Below, piece after piece: positions 18,079 to 26,608 of a stretch of 64,000 bases of DNA; the first letter of the stretch is position 1, and the number at the start of each line of letters is the position of its first letter. The notes below the pieces were generated by a model, which was not told the DNA's origin, did not search any database, and saw nothing but the letters and a program-made list of their open reading frames with translations. This stretch comes from PALSA-278 sp963760285 (GTDB lineage Bacteria; Acidobacteriota; Terriglobia; Acidiferrales; UBA7541), in the NCBI GenBank assembly GCA_963760285.1, contig CAVXCI010000003.1, forward strand, positions 62,001-126,000, written 5' to 3'. A program made the position numbers and the translations under genes.

Positions 18079-18948
18079 CTACTGCTTTTCGATGCGGATG
18101 GAGCCGTCGCCGGTGCGGACCATCAGCGTGGGACCGCCGCCGTTGAGTTTGGCGCTCATGTTGCTCTCACTGAGCGAGCCGGAGATGGTGATGGGGAAAT
18201 TCACGGAGATGCGCCCGTCGCCGGTGTGCGCCTCCAGATTAGCCTTGAAAGAGGACGGCACGCGGACCTCGATGTTGCCGTCGCCGGACTTCAAATTCCA
18301 GCCGCTGCTGCCGGCCTGCGAATTTTCCGCCGCTTCCACGAGGATGTCGCCATCGCCGGAGCGCGCCGAAAGGCTGTCAAACCGCCCGTGCAGAGTGACC
18401 GTGCCGTCGCCGGTGTCGGCGTCGAGCGAACCATCCAGGTTGCGCGCGTCAATGTTGCCGTCGCCGGTATGAAAACGCATGTTGCCGCGCATGCCGTCCA
18501 GGCTGAGGTTGCCGTCCGCCGAGGTGAGCTGCAACTGCCCGGAAATCTGGCTGCCCTGAATATTGCCGTCGCTGGTTTCAATATTCAGATCGGATTCCGA
18601 AGGAACCGTGACCGTCACCGTCAGCTTATCCGAGCCGGACATGCCCCAGTGAAACCAGCCCATCATCCGGGGACGCACGGAAATCTCGATGTTGTTGCCG
18701 GACTGGTTTTCGCTGATGCGCGCGTCCTGCGAGACGTTCACGCGGTTGGAGGAGATGCGCACCTCCACGCTGCCGGATCCGCCGCGCTGAATCTGGACGT
18801 TCCCGTCGGACGCCGTCACATGCACGCTGGGTTTGCCGCTCACGGAGTAGGTTTTGGACCACTGGTCGGCCCGCGCCGCCGGAACCGCTATCAACAATCC
18901 AAGTGCCGCCACGACCGCCAGTGCGCCCGCCAGTACATGTTTTGTCAC
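18079..18948 (-). CDS. secreted DUF4097-type beta-strand repeat protein
   Basis: 289 residues. The chosen GTG start at 18948 has AGGAG seven bases upstream and opens directly into a signal peptide (TKHVLAGALAVVAALGLL..., cleavage after ARA); an ATG at 18978 is the alternative. The rest is a run of about eight short beta units with the motif (S/T)GDGNI or SADGNL, the hallmark of DUF4097 adhesin-like solenoids. No membrane anchor or catalytic residues are seen. Function of the family is unclear; cell-surface location is likely. Confidence 0.8.
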   Translation of the reverse strand: MTKHVLAGALAVVAALGLLIAVPAARADQWSKTYSVSGKPSVHVTASDGNVQIQRGGSGSVEVRISSNRVNVSQDARISENQSGNNIEISVRPRMMGWFHWGMSGSDKLTVTVTVPSESDLNIETSDGNIQGSQISGQLQLTSADGNLSLDGMRGNMRFHTGDGNIDARNLDGSLDADTGDGTVTLHGRFDSLSARSGDGDILVEAAENSQAGSSGWNLKSGDGNIEVRVPSSFKANLEAHTGDGRISVNFPITISGSLSESNMSAKLNGGGPTLMVRTGDGSIRIEKQ

Positions 18949-19049
18949 GCCATTGCTCCTCGTGAAGCCTGCCCTCATGGTGCGGCCTCTGCTCCTACTA
19001 AAGATAGATACGCCATCCGCCGGGCAAAAGTTCAACGGCCACGATGTGC

Positions 19050-20867
19050 TTAACGCCGCTTGGCAACTTTCGCGGCAGCCCGGCCGCGGGGCGCAGCCGA
19101 CGCTTTGGCCGCCGTCCCAGGCTTGGGACGCAGCGACGCCAGCAGGCCCTCCAGCGGCAGGGTATTGATGACGTCCTTTTTCTCCAGCCAGCCGCGCCGC
19201 GCGGTGATGACTCCATACTTCATCATATTTTTAAGATTGCTGGTGTTGTGCGAGTCCGTGGAAATCACCACCATAACGCCGCGTTCTTTGGCCAGACGCA
19301 GATGAGAATCCTTCAGGTCCAGCCGGTCGGGATAGGCGTTGCACTCCACCACCACGCCGTGCCGCCGCGCGGCTTCCAGGACTTTTTCCATGTCGTAATC
19401 GTAGGGATCGCGCCGCAGAACCAGCCGTCCCGTGGGATGCGCCAGGATTTGCGTGTAAGGATTTTCGATGGCCGCCAGGATGCGGTCGGTCATTTCTTCG
19501 CGGCTCAGTTTCATGTGCGAATGGATGGAGCAGAGCACCACATCGAGCTGCGCCAGAACTTCGTCGTCCAGGTCCAGCGAGCCGTCTTTCAGGATGTCCA
19601 CTTCGCTGCTGGCCAGCAGACGGATTTTGCTGAACTTCTTCTGCGCCTCGCGGATTTTCTTGATCTGCGCCAGCGTACGCTTTTCATCCAGTCCGTTGGC
19701 GACGGTGACCGCCTTGGAATGGTCGGTCAGCGCGATGTATTCGTAACCCAGCTCCTGCGCCGCCGCGGCCATCTCTTCGATGGAGTTTTTTCCGTCCGAC
19801 GCGGTGGTGTGCATCTGCAAGTCGCCGCGCATGTCCGCGAGCTTGATCAGATGCGGCAGCTTGTGATGCTCCGCGGCTTCGATTTCGCCGGTGTTTTCGC
19901 GCAACTCCGGCTCGATGTAGTCCAGCTTCAGCTTGTTGTAGATGTCCTCTTCGGTTTTCGACGCGACGTTGCGCTCGCTTTTCAACGTGCTCAGCGAGTA
20001 TTCATTCAGGGTGAGGTCCATCTTGTTGGCGCGCCCGCGCAACGCTACGTTGTGTTCCTTGGACCCGGTGAAATAGAGCAGCGCCGCGCCTTCGCTGTCC
20101 TTCTTGAGAAAGCGGACGTCCACCTGCATGTTGTCGGCGGTGCGAAAGCTGACTTTATTTTCGCCGTGCGCCAGCACCTGCTCGATGCCCTTGAATTCCA
20201 GAACGTGCTCCGCCACTTTTTCCACGTACTTCGCGGAATCGCGCCCCGGCGGGAGAATCACCACGAAGTCCAGATCGCCGATGGTTTCCTTGCCGCGCCG
20301 CAGCGATCCCGCGGGCGTCACCGATTCCACCGCGTTGCCAATGGAGCGAATGTGCGCCGCCACGCGCTGCGCCATCTCCTCCGCCACGTTGAGCAGAAAG
20401 CGGCCGCTCGACCGGCGAAACGCTTCGATGGCGGTCAGAATATTTTGCTCGCTCTTGGGCCCGAAGCCCGGCATGTCATTCAATTTTCCCGCGCGGGCAA
20501 TTTTTTCCAGTTCGTCCACCGTGCCGGCCTTGAAATGGCTCCACAACAGCGCCACTTTTTTCGGCCCCAGCGATTGCAGCGTCAGCAAATCCAGAATGGT
20601 GGCGGGATATTTCTTCAGCAGCTTTTGCCGCAGCGAATAATCGCCGGTGCGGACGATTTCCTGGATGTGTTCGGCGAGGCCGTCGCCGATGCCGGGAAGT
20701 TCGGTGAGTTTCTTTTTGTCCTCGGCCCGAGTGGCGATGGGTTCGGCGGAGCCTTCCACCAGCTCGGCGGCTTTTTCGTAGCTGCGGTAACGGCCGATGA
20801 TGGCGCCGTCAATTTCCAGAAGCTGCGCCGTTTCGCGCAGGATGCGCGCAATTTCCCGGTTGTCCAT
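19050..20867 (-). CDS. polX: DNA polymerase/3'-5' exonuclease PolX
   Basis: 605 residues. The order is family-typical: helix-hairpin-helix segments (LTELPGIGDGLAEHI, MPGFGPKSEQNIL) in the first 140 residues, the Pol-beta-like catalytic site GSLRRGKETIGDLDFVV near 185 with a third acidic residue in MQVDVRFL, and a C-terminal PHP exonuclease domain from about 345 (DLQMHTTASDGKNS, ALTDHSKAV, EVDIL, AHPTGR, STDSHN). The Lys/Ala-rich tail is basic. It repairs short gaps in DNA. The long open frame on the opposite strand is a shadow. Confidence 0.93.
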   Translation of the reverse strand: MDNREIARILRETAQLLEIDGAIIGRYRSYEKAAELVEGSAEPIATRAEDKKKLTELPGIGDGLAEHIQEIVRTGDYSLRQKLLKKYPATILDLLTLQSLGPKKVALLWSHFKAGTVDELEKIARAGKLNDMPGFGPKSEQNILTAIEAFRRSSGRFLLNVAEEMAQRVAAHIRSIGNAVESVTPAGSLRRGKETIGDLDFVVILPPGRDSAKYVEKVAEHVLEFKGIEQVLAHGENKVSFRTADNMQVDVRFLKKDSEGAALLYFTGSKEHNVALRGRANKMDLTLNEYSLSTLKSERNVASKTEEDIYNKLKLDYIEPELRENTGEIEAAEHHKLPHLIKLADMRGDLQMHTTASDGKNSIEEMAAAAQELGYEYIALTDHSKAVTVANGLDEKRTLAQIKKIREAQKKFSKIRLLASSEVDILKDGSLDLDDEVLAQLDVVLCSIHSHMKLSREEMTDRILAAIENPYTQILAHPTGRLVLRRDPYDYDMEKVLEAARRHGVVVECNAYPDRLDLKDSHLRLAKERGVMVVISTDSHNTSNLKNMMKYGVITARRGWLEKKDVINTLPLEGLLASLRPKPGTAAKASAAPRGRAAAKVAKRR

Positions 20868-20985
20868 GGGGGAATTATATGCCAGGGACGCAATTTGCGT
20901 CAGGATCGCGTCAGCGCGGCGGCGATGGTTACGTAGAGCGGCCCTTTACGGGCCGCACGGCGGCCGCGCGAAGGGCACTTGAAAA

Positions 20986-21067
20986 GTGTAGCGATTAGAA
21001 ATGTGGATGTGATTGATTTCGCGCGAGTTGGCGTTTTGCGACTGTAAAATGTGTAGCGATTAGAAAT
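20986..21067. repeat. 17-bp direct repeat pair
   Basis: GTGTAGCGATTAGAAAT occurs exactly at 20986-21002 and again at 21051-21067, both preceded by a run of A. The start-to-start distance is 65 bases. Confidence 0.85.
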
Positions 21068-21120
21068 TGCGGTTTTACGCCCTTTTTCGCCGGCCAGATA
21101 TAGTTCTGATCTATTCTCAC

Positions 21121-21398
21121 CTTGGCGCAGGGAAAATCAACAGCAGGTTGTGTAACGATTTTGGGCCGGATTCAAATGAGCGGAAAATCTAAACAGAAAT
21201 CCTGAGCCAGGAATTCTGAACCAGGAATTCAACAACAGGTCCTTCGCCTAAGCGTCCGCCTGCGGCGGACGATGGCTCAGGATGACCTTAGACTTTTCAA
21301 TTGCGGAAGAATTGTACATGGTCGGCGGTGTTTCAGCGGTGAAAGGGCGGCCTATTGTCATCTTGGCGCGGAGAAAATCAACAGCGGCTTCTGTAACG
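21121..21398. repeat. about 37-bp imperfect direct repeat pair
   Basis: CTTGGCGCAGGGAAAATCAA... at 21121-21157 and CTTGGCGCGGAGAAAATCAA... at 21362-21398 share the rest (CAACAGC, TGTAACG) with only a few changes. The start-to-start distance is 241 bases; the family-C repeat lies between them. Confidence 0.8.
21241..21286 (+). repeat. dispersed repeat, family C, copy 2
   Basis: TTCGCCTAAGCG, hairpin TCCGCCTGCGGCGGA, CGATGGCT, CAGGATGAC. The flanks equal those of copies 9693 and 35281. Confidence 0.7.
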
Positions 21399-21448
21399 CG
21401 CGGGTTGGGCGTGATGAAACATTAACTACGGCAAACACAATGCCGGAA

Positions 21449-21477
21449 AAGGCTGGCGCCTTTGGGGCGCCAGCCTT
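21449..21477 (-). terminator. terminator after the Nudix gene
   Basis: A 12-bp perfect stem, arms 21449-21460 and 21466-21477 (AAGGCTGGCGCC and its complement), with a 5-base loop. Read on the minus strand the stem ends in TTTT. It sits 10 bases after the Nudix stop. Confidence 0.75.
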
Positions 21478-21486
21478 GCCAATGTG

Positions 21487-22071
21487 TCAGCTTGCGAAAC
21501 GCGCGTAGTACAGAATTCCGGCGAGGGACTTGGCGTCAATGATGCGGCCGTCGCGGATCCAGCGCAGCAGTTGCGGCAGGGTGAAGCGGCGGGTGGTGAT
21601 GCGCTCGTCGGCGTCGGGCGCGGCGGGATCGGGACGCAAATCCCCGGCGGCATAGATAATCATTTTTTCGGCGACAAAGCCCGGCGAGGGAAACATGGAC
21701 AGCAGTTTGCGGAAGCGTCCCGCGCGGAATCCGGTTTCTTCGCGCAACTCGCGCTGCGCCGCGATGAGAAAGGTTTCGCCCGGCTCGCGGCGTCCCGCGC
21801 TCAATTCCCACAACGCTTTTCCTGCGGTGTGACGGTACTGCCGCACCAGCAGGATTCGTCCGTCGGGAAACACGGGCAGGAGGACCACGGAGCCTCCATG
21901 CGTGACCACATCGCGCACGGCGCGGACGCCGCCGGGTTCGATCACCTCATCGCGCCGCACACCGAAAACTTTTCCCTGAAACATCATGCGGCTGGAAATT
22001 GTCGTGGTCCGCTTGCCGGACTTTTTCCTGGCAACTTTCGGCTTGCTGGATTTTCTCCGTGATGTGGTCAT
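21487..22071 (-). CDS. Nudix hydrolase (ADP-ribose pyrophosphatase-like)
   Basis: 194 residues. The Nudix box is complete: GRREPGE, seven residues, RELREETGF (residues about 92-114). The preceding RILLVRQYRHTAGKALWEL and the following SPGFVAEKMIIYAA suit the ADP-ribose pyrophosphatase group, which hydrolyses nucleoside diphosphate derivatives. A Lys/Ser/Arg-rich stretch of about 25 residues precedes the domain. The ATG at 22071 overlaps the stop of the DUF169 gene (ATGA), so the two are coupled; the open frame further upstream only shadows DUF169. Confidence 0.87.
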   Translation of the reverse strand: MTTSRRKSSKPKVARKKSGKRTTTISSRMMFQGKVFGVRRDEVIEPGGVRAVRDVVTHGGSVVLLPVFPDGRILLVRQYRHTAGKALWELSAGRREPGETFLIAAQRELREETGFRAGRFRKLLSMFPSPGFVAEKMIIYAAGDLRPDPAAPDADERITTRRFTLPQLLRWIRDGRIIDAKSLAGILYYARFAS

Positions 22072-22865
22072 CGTCCCGTCTCTCCGGCAACTTCCTCTTT
22101 CGCCCAGATGCGCTCCAGTTCGTAATAGTGCGGAGGATACTGCGGCGTGTAGCGCAGAAAAGATGGAATGGGATAACGAATGCCGCCCTGGTGCGTCCCC
22201 TGCAAACCTTCCACCAATTCCGCCATTTTCGAGCCGGGCAGAGAAAAGGCCATCTCCGAATCCTCCGTTTGCCCGAAGACGCGGTCTCCGTAGCACGGCA
22301 GAATCACCTGATAGTCGCCGGTCATCATGGTGCGGATGATTTCGTCGGAGCAGTCAATCCGCCCGGTGTAGGAGCTGGTGAGCGCGCCGCCGCGTTTCCA
22401 CAGCGCTCCGGTGAGCAGACGCATCACCTGCGCGGGATTTCCGTAAATCACCAGCGCGTCGGGTTCAAAATCCGCGCGCGCCGCGGGAGCGAGAAGAAGA
22501 TGTCCGTATTCGCCCTGCTTCAGACGGTGCGTGGCTTCTTCGGAGCGCGCTCCGGCTTCGGCGGTTTCGGTGTACATGCCGCAAGCCAGTTGCCCGGAAG
22601 TATAGTGCTCGGTCAGCGGCGCGAAGCCGAACACCGTTTTGGTCAGCACGCAGTTCAGGTCTTCAGCGCCCACGGCGATGCTCCAGCCGTAGCGGCGCGC
22701 CATGGCGATAGCCTGGCAGATGGCGATCTGGATTTTCATGTCGCGAAAGGGGCGCCTGGCTTTTTCGGGGACCGCTTCATCGGGCCGCAGCAGTTTCGCC
22801 GCCACGGGAAACGTGGCCGGGCGAATGTGCGTTTCGATTTCCCTGGCGAAAGTATTGGCGTCCAT
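22068..22865 (-). CDS. DUF169-family protein
   Basis: 265 residues matching the DUF169 pattern: a start with REIETHIRPATFPVAAKLL, PFRDMKIQIAICQAIAMARRYGW, a Cys-containing EDLNCVLTKTVFGF, DALVIYGNPAQVMRLLTGA, and SSYTGRIDCSDEIIRTMMTGDYQVILPCYGDR. The function is unknown; conserved Cys residues hint at a cofactor or metal role, which is speculation. GAGGAGG precedes the ATG at 22865. It is the first gene of a two-gene operon with the Nudix hydrolase. Confidence 0.8.
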   Translation of the reverse strand: MDANTFAREIETHIRPATFPVAAKLLRPDEAVPEKARRPFRDMKIQIAICQAIAMARRYGWSIAVGAEDLNCVLTKTVFGFAPLTEHYTSGQLACGMYTETAEAGARSEEATHRLKQGEYGHLLLAPAARADFEPDALVIYGNPAQVMRLLTGALWKRGGALTSSYTGRIDCSDEIIRTMMTGDYQVILPCYGDRVFGQTEDSEMAFSLPGSKMAELVEGLQGTHQGGIRYPIPSFLRYTPQYPPHYYELERIWAKEEVAGETGR

Positions 22866-23019
22866 GCCCGTGCCTCCTCGGCAACCACCCATCATACCGA
22901 TTGCGCGGGGGTGGGGTGTACTTTCGCGCGTCGCGGCGCTGAAAAACAAATTCGCTGTGCGCACGGCGGCCTGACAATTCCCGGAATGAACAAGTGGGAC
23001 CGAGAGAATCTAGGCGCGC

Positions 23020-24759
23020 GTGGCGTCCGCTGAGATGCGCGGAGGGTTGAGCGCGTCGAATATTCAGATCGCGCCGTGGATGGGCATGGCGCTGCTGCTG
23101 GCGGTATACGTCTGGGACGTGGCCAGCCTGCATCCCGCCAATCTTTTCGGCGCGTACCACGACGACAGCGTTTATTTCGCATCGGCGAAAGCTCTGGCGC
23201 AGGGGCGGGGCTACATCATGCCGAATTTTCCGGGCGCGCCGCCGCAGACGAAGTATCCGGTTCTGTATCCGTGGATGCTGTCGTGGATCTGGCGGATTCA
23301 TCCGGCGTTTCCGCAAAACGTGGCGGCGGGAATCGCGCTGACGGTGTTCTTCGGATGCTGGTCGCTGGTGGCCGCATTTCAGATTGTGCGGCGGCTGGGC
23401 GGAATCGGCGATTGGACGGCGCTTCTGCTGACCGCCTTCTGCGCATTGCAGCCGCTTTTTCTCGGTTATAGCGGCGCCATCTTGAGCGACCTACCGTTCA
23501 TGGCGCTGGCGCTGACCGCTCTGGCGCTGGCCGATTTCTCCATTGCACCGGGCGGTTCGCTGCCGGTGGCGCTGCTGGCCGGGGCCTTGGCCGGGCTTTC
23601 CGTGGGAATGCGCACGCTCGGCATAGCCATAATTGCGGGGATATTCTTCGCCGCGTTGTACCGGCGGGCCTACAAGGAGGGATGCGCCTTCGCGCTCGCG
23701 GCGGGCGGGCTTGCTGCCGTCAGCGAGTGGCCGCGACTGGTAGCCGCTTCAGGCCATCAAAGCGTTGTGCTCGCTGCTTCGCTCCCGCCGGGATGGGCAC
23801 AGAACCTGGCGTATTACCGTAGTTACGGCGCAATCTGGCGCGTGTGCGTGCCTAACTTTACAGCTTTTCTCCGCGTGCTCGAATTCACCGCGCCATTTCT
23901 TCTCTTGGCGCCTGGTCGTTATTTTGTCACACCGCTTGGGGAATCAGGCTCTAGAGCTTCGCTGTCCTTAAGCTTGATTTTAACCGTCGCCATTGTCTCG
24001 GGAATGATTCGCCAGGCGCGTTCGCATGGCTTAAAACCTATCCACTTTGCACTCCCGTTTTACAGCGCGATCCTCGTCGTATGGCCGTATCCCATGATGG
24101 GGCGTTTTCTTCTCCCATTTCTTCCGCTCTTTATGGCCGGGATTTGGATTGAACTTCAAAGATTTACGTTGGTGCTCCGCCGTTCTATGCGGGCGACTAC
24201 GCCACCCGGTGAGAAGTGCGTGGCCGCAGCCCTAGCTCTTTTTCTGATGGTTATGGCGGCGATTGGGGGCTGGCGAGAACTTGTGCAGGATCACGCGAGG
24301 TTGGAACAAGACAGCTCTGTTCGCCGGGCGGCTCTTGAAGAACAGCTTCAAGCCTACCAATGGATACGGGAACATACCATGCCGGAAGATCGCATCATCG
24401 CCTATGAAGATCCCCTGCTTTATCTCTATACCGGCCGCCAGGCAGTTCGGGCTGCGGTCATCTCACCCGCGCTGCAATATATGGGTGACGACCAGGCCGC
24501 CCGCAGTTTACTCGTGCACTTTACCGACACTGCACAAATGATCAGGGCGCGATACTGGCTCACCTGCGCCGATGATTTCTCCCTCGACAGCGCATCTGAT
24601 CTTATTGCGGCGCGGATGGCGGAGATCAAGTCCGTCCTGCCGCGCGTGTTTCAAAGCTCGGGGCGGACGGTGGAGATATACGATTCGTCCTGCGTGGCGG
24701 AGCCGCAAGAGGCGCAGTGCCGGAGCGCGGCGCGAATTTTATTCCCCGCGAGTCAGTGA
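23020..24759 (+). CDS. integral membrane glycosyltransferase (GT39/ArnT-like)
   Basis: 579 residues with many hydrophobic helices. The first loop carries AYHDDSVYFASAKALAQGRGY, where the adjacent acidic residues match the catalytic loop of polyprenyl-phosphate-sugar transferases, followed by TKYPVLYPWMLSW. The C-terminal about 170 residues are soluble and likely face the periplasm. It transfers a sugar from a lipid carrier to an unknown acceptor. Start is GTG at 23020 or ATG at 23035. Third-position GC falls between about 23760 and 24560 and rises again, suggesting a mosaic gene. Confidence 0.75.
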   Translation: MASAEMRGGLSASNIQIAPWMGMALLLAVYVWDVASLHPANLFGAYHDDSVYFASAKALAQGRGYIMPNFPGAPPQTKYPVLYPWMLSWIWRIHPAFPQNVAAGIALTVFFGCWSLVAAFQIVRRLGGIGDWTALLLTAFCALQPLFLGYSGAILSDLPFMALALTALALADFSIAPGGSLPVALLAGALAGLSVGMRTLGIAIIAGIFFAALYRRAYKEGCAFALAAGGLAAVSEWPRLVAASGHQSVVLAASLPPGWAQNLAYYRSYGAIWRVCVPNFTAFLRVLEFTAPFLLLAPGRYFVTPLGESGSRASLSLSLILTVAIVSGMIRQARSHGLKPIHFALPFYSAILVVWPYPMMGRFLLPFLPLFMAGIWIELQRFTLVLRRSMRATTPPGEKCVAAALALFLMVMAAIGGWRELVQDHARLEQDSSVRRAALEEQLQAYQWIREHTMPEDRIIAYEDPLLYLYTGRQAVRAAVISPALQYMGDDQAARSLLVHFTDTAQMIRARYWLTCADDFSLDSASDLIAARMAEIKSVLPRVFQSSGRTVEIYDSSCVAEPQEAQCRSAARILFPASQ

Positions 24760-24843
24760 AGCTGTTCCATGGCACGCAGCAAGGTTGCGGCGACGTTCGC
24801 CGGTTCGTATACTGGCTGTCATAGCTGGCACAAGGCTGTGCTC

Positions 24844-25617
24844 ATGCCCATCAACGCCATCATCATTGACGACGAAAAGCCCGCTCGCGACGAGCTGGCC
24901 TTCCTGCTGAAAGGCTTTCCCGAAATCAGCGTGGTCGCGCAGGGGAAAAACGGCCTGGAGGCCGTCTCGCTGATTCGCGACCGCGAGCCGGACCTGGTTT
25001 TTCTGGACGTGCAGATGCCCGGCCTCGACGGCTTCGGGGTGATCAAGAAGTTGATGGAGCGCAAAGCGCGCATGCCGCAAATCGTCTTCGCCACGGCTTA
25101 TGACCAGTACGCCGTGCAGGCCTTTGAAGTGAACGCCGTGGACTACCTGCTGAAGCCTTTTGACAAGGCCCGCCTGGCGCGGGCCATCCAGCGCGCTAAA
25201 AAGTTGGTGGAAGCGGACGCGTCTCCGGTGGAACGTCTGGAAAGCCTCGTGGGACAGCTCGGCGCTCCCCGCGCTGCCGCTCCCGCCAAACTTCTGGTGA
25301 AATGCCAGTCGCGGCTGCTTCTGGTGGATTCCGCGGATATCATTTATGCCTCCATCGAGGGGGGGACCATCACCGTTCACACCAACGATCTGGTCGGCGT
25401 GGCCAACTTCCGCTCCGTTGAGGAACTGCAGGAAGCGCTCGACGCGGATTCCTTCTGGCGTCCCCATCGTTCCCATCTGGTGAATATTCATCACATCCGC
25501 GAAGTGGTGCCGTGGTTTAAGTCCAGCTTCCTCTTGAAGATGAAGGACAAACAGGAGAGCGAAATTCCCGTCAGCCGCGGGCAGGTGAAGCGCATGCGTG
25601 AATTGCTGAAAATGTAG
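24844..25617 (+). CDS. LytTR-family two-component response regulator
   Basis: 257 residues. Receiver domain 1-120: acidic pair DD at 9-10, phospho-acceptor Asp55 in LVFLDVQMPG, Thr/Ala of FATAYDQYA, Lys104 in LLKPFDK. A C-terminal LytTR DNA-binding domain follows (about 155-255), with ADIIYASIEGGTITVHT, FWRPHRSHLVNIHHI and IPVSRGQVKRMRELL. No histidine kinase is adjacent, so it is an orphan here. The ATG at 24844 starts the receiver fold; the upstream open codons do not match it. Confidence 0.9.
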   Translation: MPINAIIIDDEKPARDELAFLLKGFPEISVVAQGKNGLEAVSLIRDREPDLVFLDVQMPGLDGFGVIKKLMERKARMPQIVFATAYDQYAVQAFEVNAVDYLLKPFDKARLARAIQRAKKLVEADASPVERLESLVGQLGAPRAAAPAKLLVKCQSRLLLVDSADIIYASIEGGTITVHTNDLVGVANFRSVEELQEALDADSFWRPHRSHLVNIHHIREVVPWFKSSFLLKMKDKQESEIPVSRGQVKRMRELLKM

Positions 25618-25766
25618 CCTTGGCGGCACGTCTATTGTGCTGATGCCATTGCACTTAAGGGAATCCAGAAACTTTTGGAGGCGAGGGGTGTTTAGGTGTG
25701 TGTAACCTGATGTGCTACGAGGCGCCCATCCAGCGGGCCAGCCTGGTAAAAGGAAAGAGGAGGGAG

Positions 25767-26483
25767 ATGATGAACAACAAATGCTTTTCGAAGTTTCGAC
25801 ATTTTGCGAAGTTCTCGGTGGCCCCGGCTGCTCTGGCCCTGCTGTTGACCCCGGGTCTTCACGCGCAATCGGCCCCCGCCACGCCGGTGGTCCCAAACAC
25901 TGGCGGCGGAATAGGCACCACCCCTGACAAGACCACTACGCCCGCGTTGCGCAACTGGAATGATTTTCTGGAGCACCATCCGGACATGCGCGAAGCGCTG
26001 GCCAAGGACCCGAGTCTGGTGGATAACCCCCAGTTCGTGAACAGCCATCCGGAACTGAAGCAGTTCCTGGCCACGCATCCCAGCGCGGCCGCGGAAGCCA
26101 GGGCCAACCCGAATTATTTCAAGGGCGCCGAAGAGAATTACATGCACGAACATAGCGGCATCGGTCCGGGCGAAGAGCACAATTGGGATAACTATCTCTC
26201 TACCCATCCGGGACAGGCCCAGGCGTTGGCCGCCAACCCCAATTTGATTGATGATCCCGCGTACGTCAACGCTCATCCGCAGTTGAAGGAATTCCTGGCC
26301 ACGCATCCCGGCGCGGCAACCGTCGCCAGGGAGCATCCGGAATACTTCGCGGAACGCCAGCGCGAGTACGACAAGGAGCATCCGGAAAATAAGAACAACA
26401 ACAATAACAACAAGAAGAACAACCAGAAGAACAACCAGAAGGCGCATCCCCCCACGGGCGTGAAAAAGGGCGGCGTCAGGTAA
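25767..26483 (+). CDS. secreted protein with two 56-residue His-Pro repeats
   Basis: 238 residues. After a signal peptide (to about residue 34) come two repeats of 56 residues (63-118 and about 139-194) that share 31 positions by my count. Each begins NW, contains HP several times, and ends FLATHP.AA...AR..P.YF. The tail (about 205-238) is Asn/Lys-rich. I do not recognise the family. GGAGGGAG precedes ATGATG. An excellent terminator follows. Exported, perhaps surface or periplasmic; no enzymatic motif is visible. Confidence 0.75.
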   Translation: MMNNKCFSKFRHFAKFSVAPAALALLLTPGLHAQSAPATPVVPNTGGGIGTTPDKTTTPALRNWNDFLEHHPDMREALAKDPSLVDNPQFVNSHPELKQFLATHPSAAAEARANPNYFKGAEENYMHEHSGIGPGEEHNWDNYLSTHPGQAQALAANPNLIDDPAYVNAHPQLKEFLATHPGAATVAREHPEYFAERQREYDKEHPENKNNNNNNKKNNQKNNQKAHPPTGVKKGGVR

Positions 26484-26510
26484 GCAAGGCTCGAAAGATT
26501 GTTGCGACGG

Positions 26511-26540
26511 GAGGCCCGCTTCGGCGGGCCTCTTTTTTTT
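26511..26540 (+). terminator. Rho-independent terminator
   Basis: Perfect 9-bp stem GAGGCCCGC / GCGGGCCTC, a TTCG tetraloop and eight T. It closes the transcript of the His-Pro repeat protein. Confidence 0.95.
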
Positions 26541-26608
26541 GTGCGTCCGCGTCCTGCGGCATTTTCGGGGCGCGGCGCGAATGTGTTAGCATCACTCTTC
26601 GCTCTCCT

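Larger units (their letters stand above)
20868..21486. other. repeat-rich non-coding spacer
   Basis: About 620 bases without a credible gene, between the 5' end of polX and the 3' end of the Nudix gene, both on the minus strand. It contains a GCGGCCC/GGGCCGC hairpin near 20938-20956, two pairs of direct repeats (20986/21051 and 21121/21362), one family-C repeat (21241) and a terminator (21449-21477). AT content is visibly higher than in the flanking genes. Confidence 0.6.

Noticed and set aside
19044..20936. 630-codon open frame on the plus strand opposite polX
   Set aside because: It is the complement of a clear PolX gene; GC-rich codon bias leaves the antisense frame open, and the translation has no domain content.
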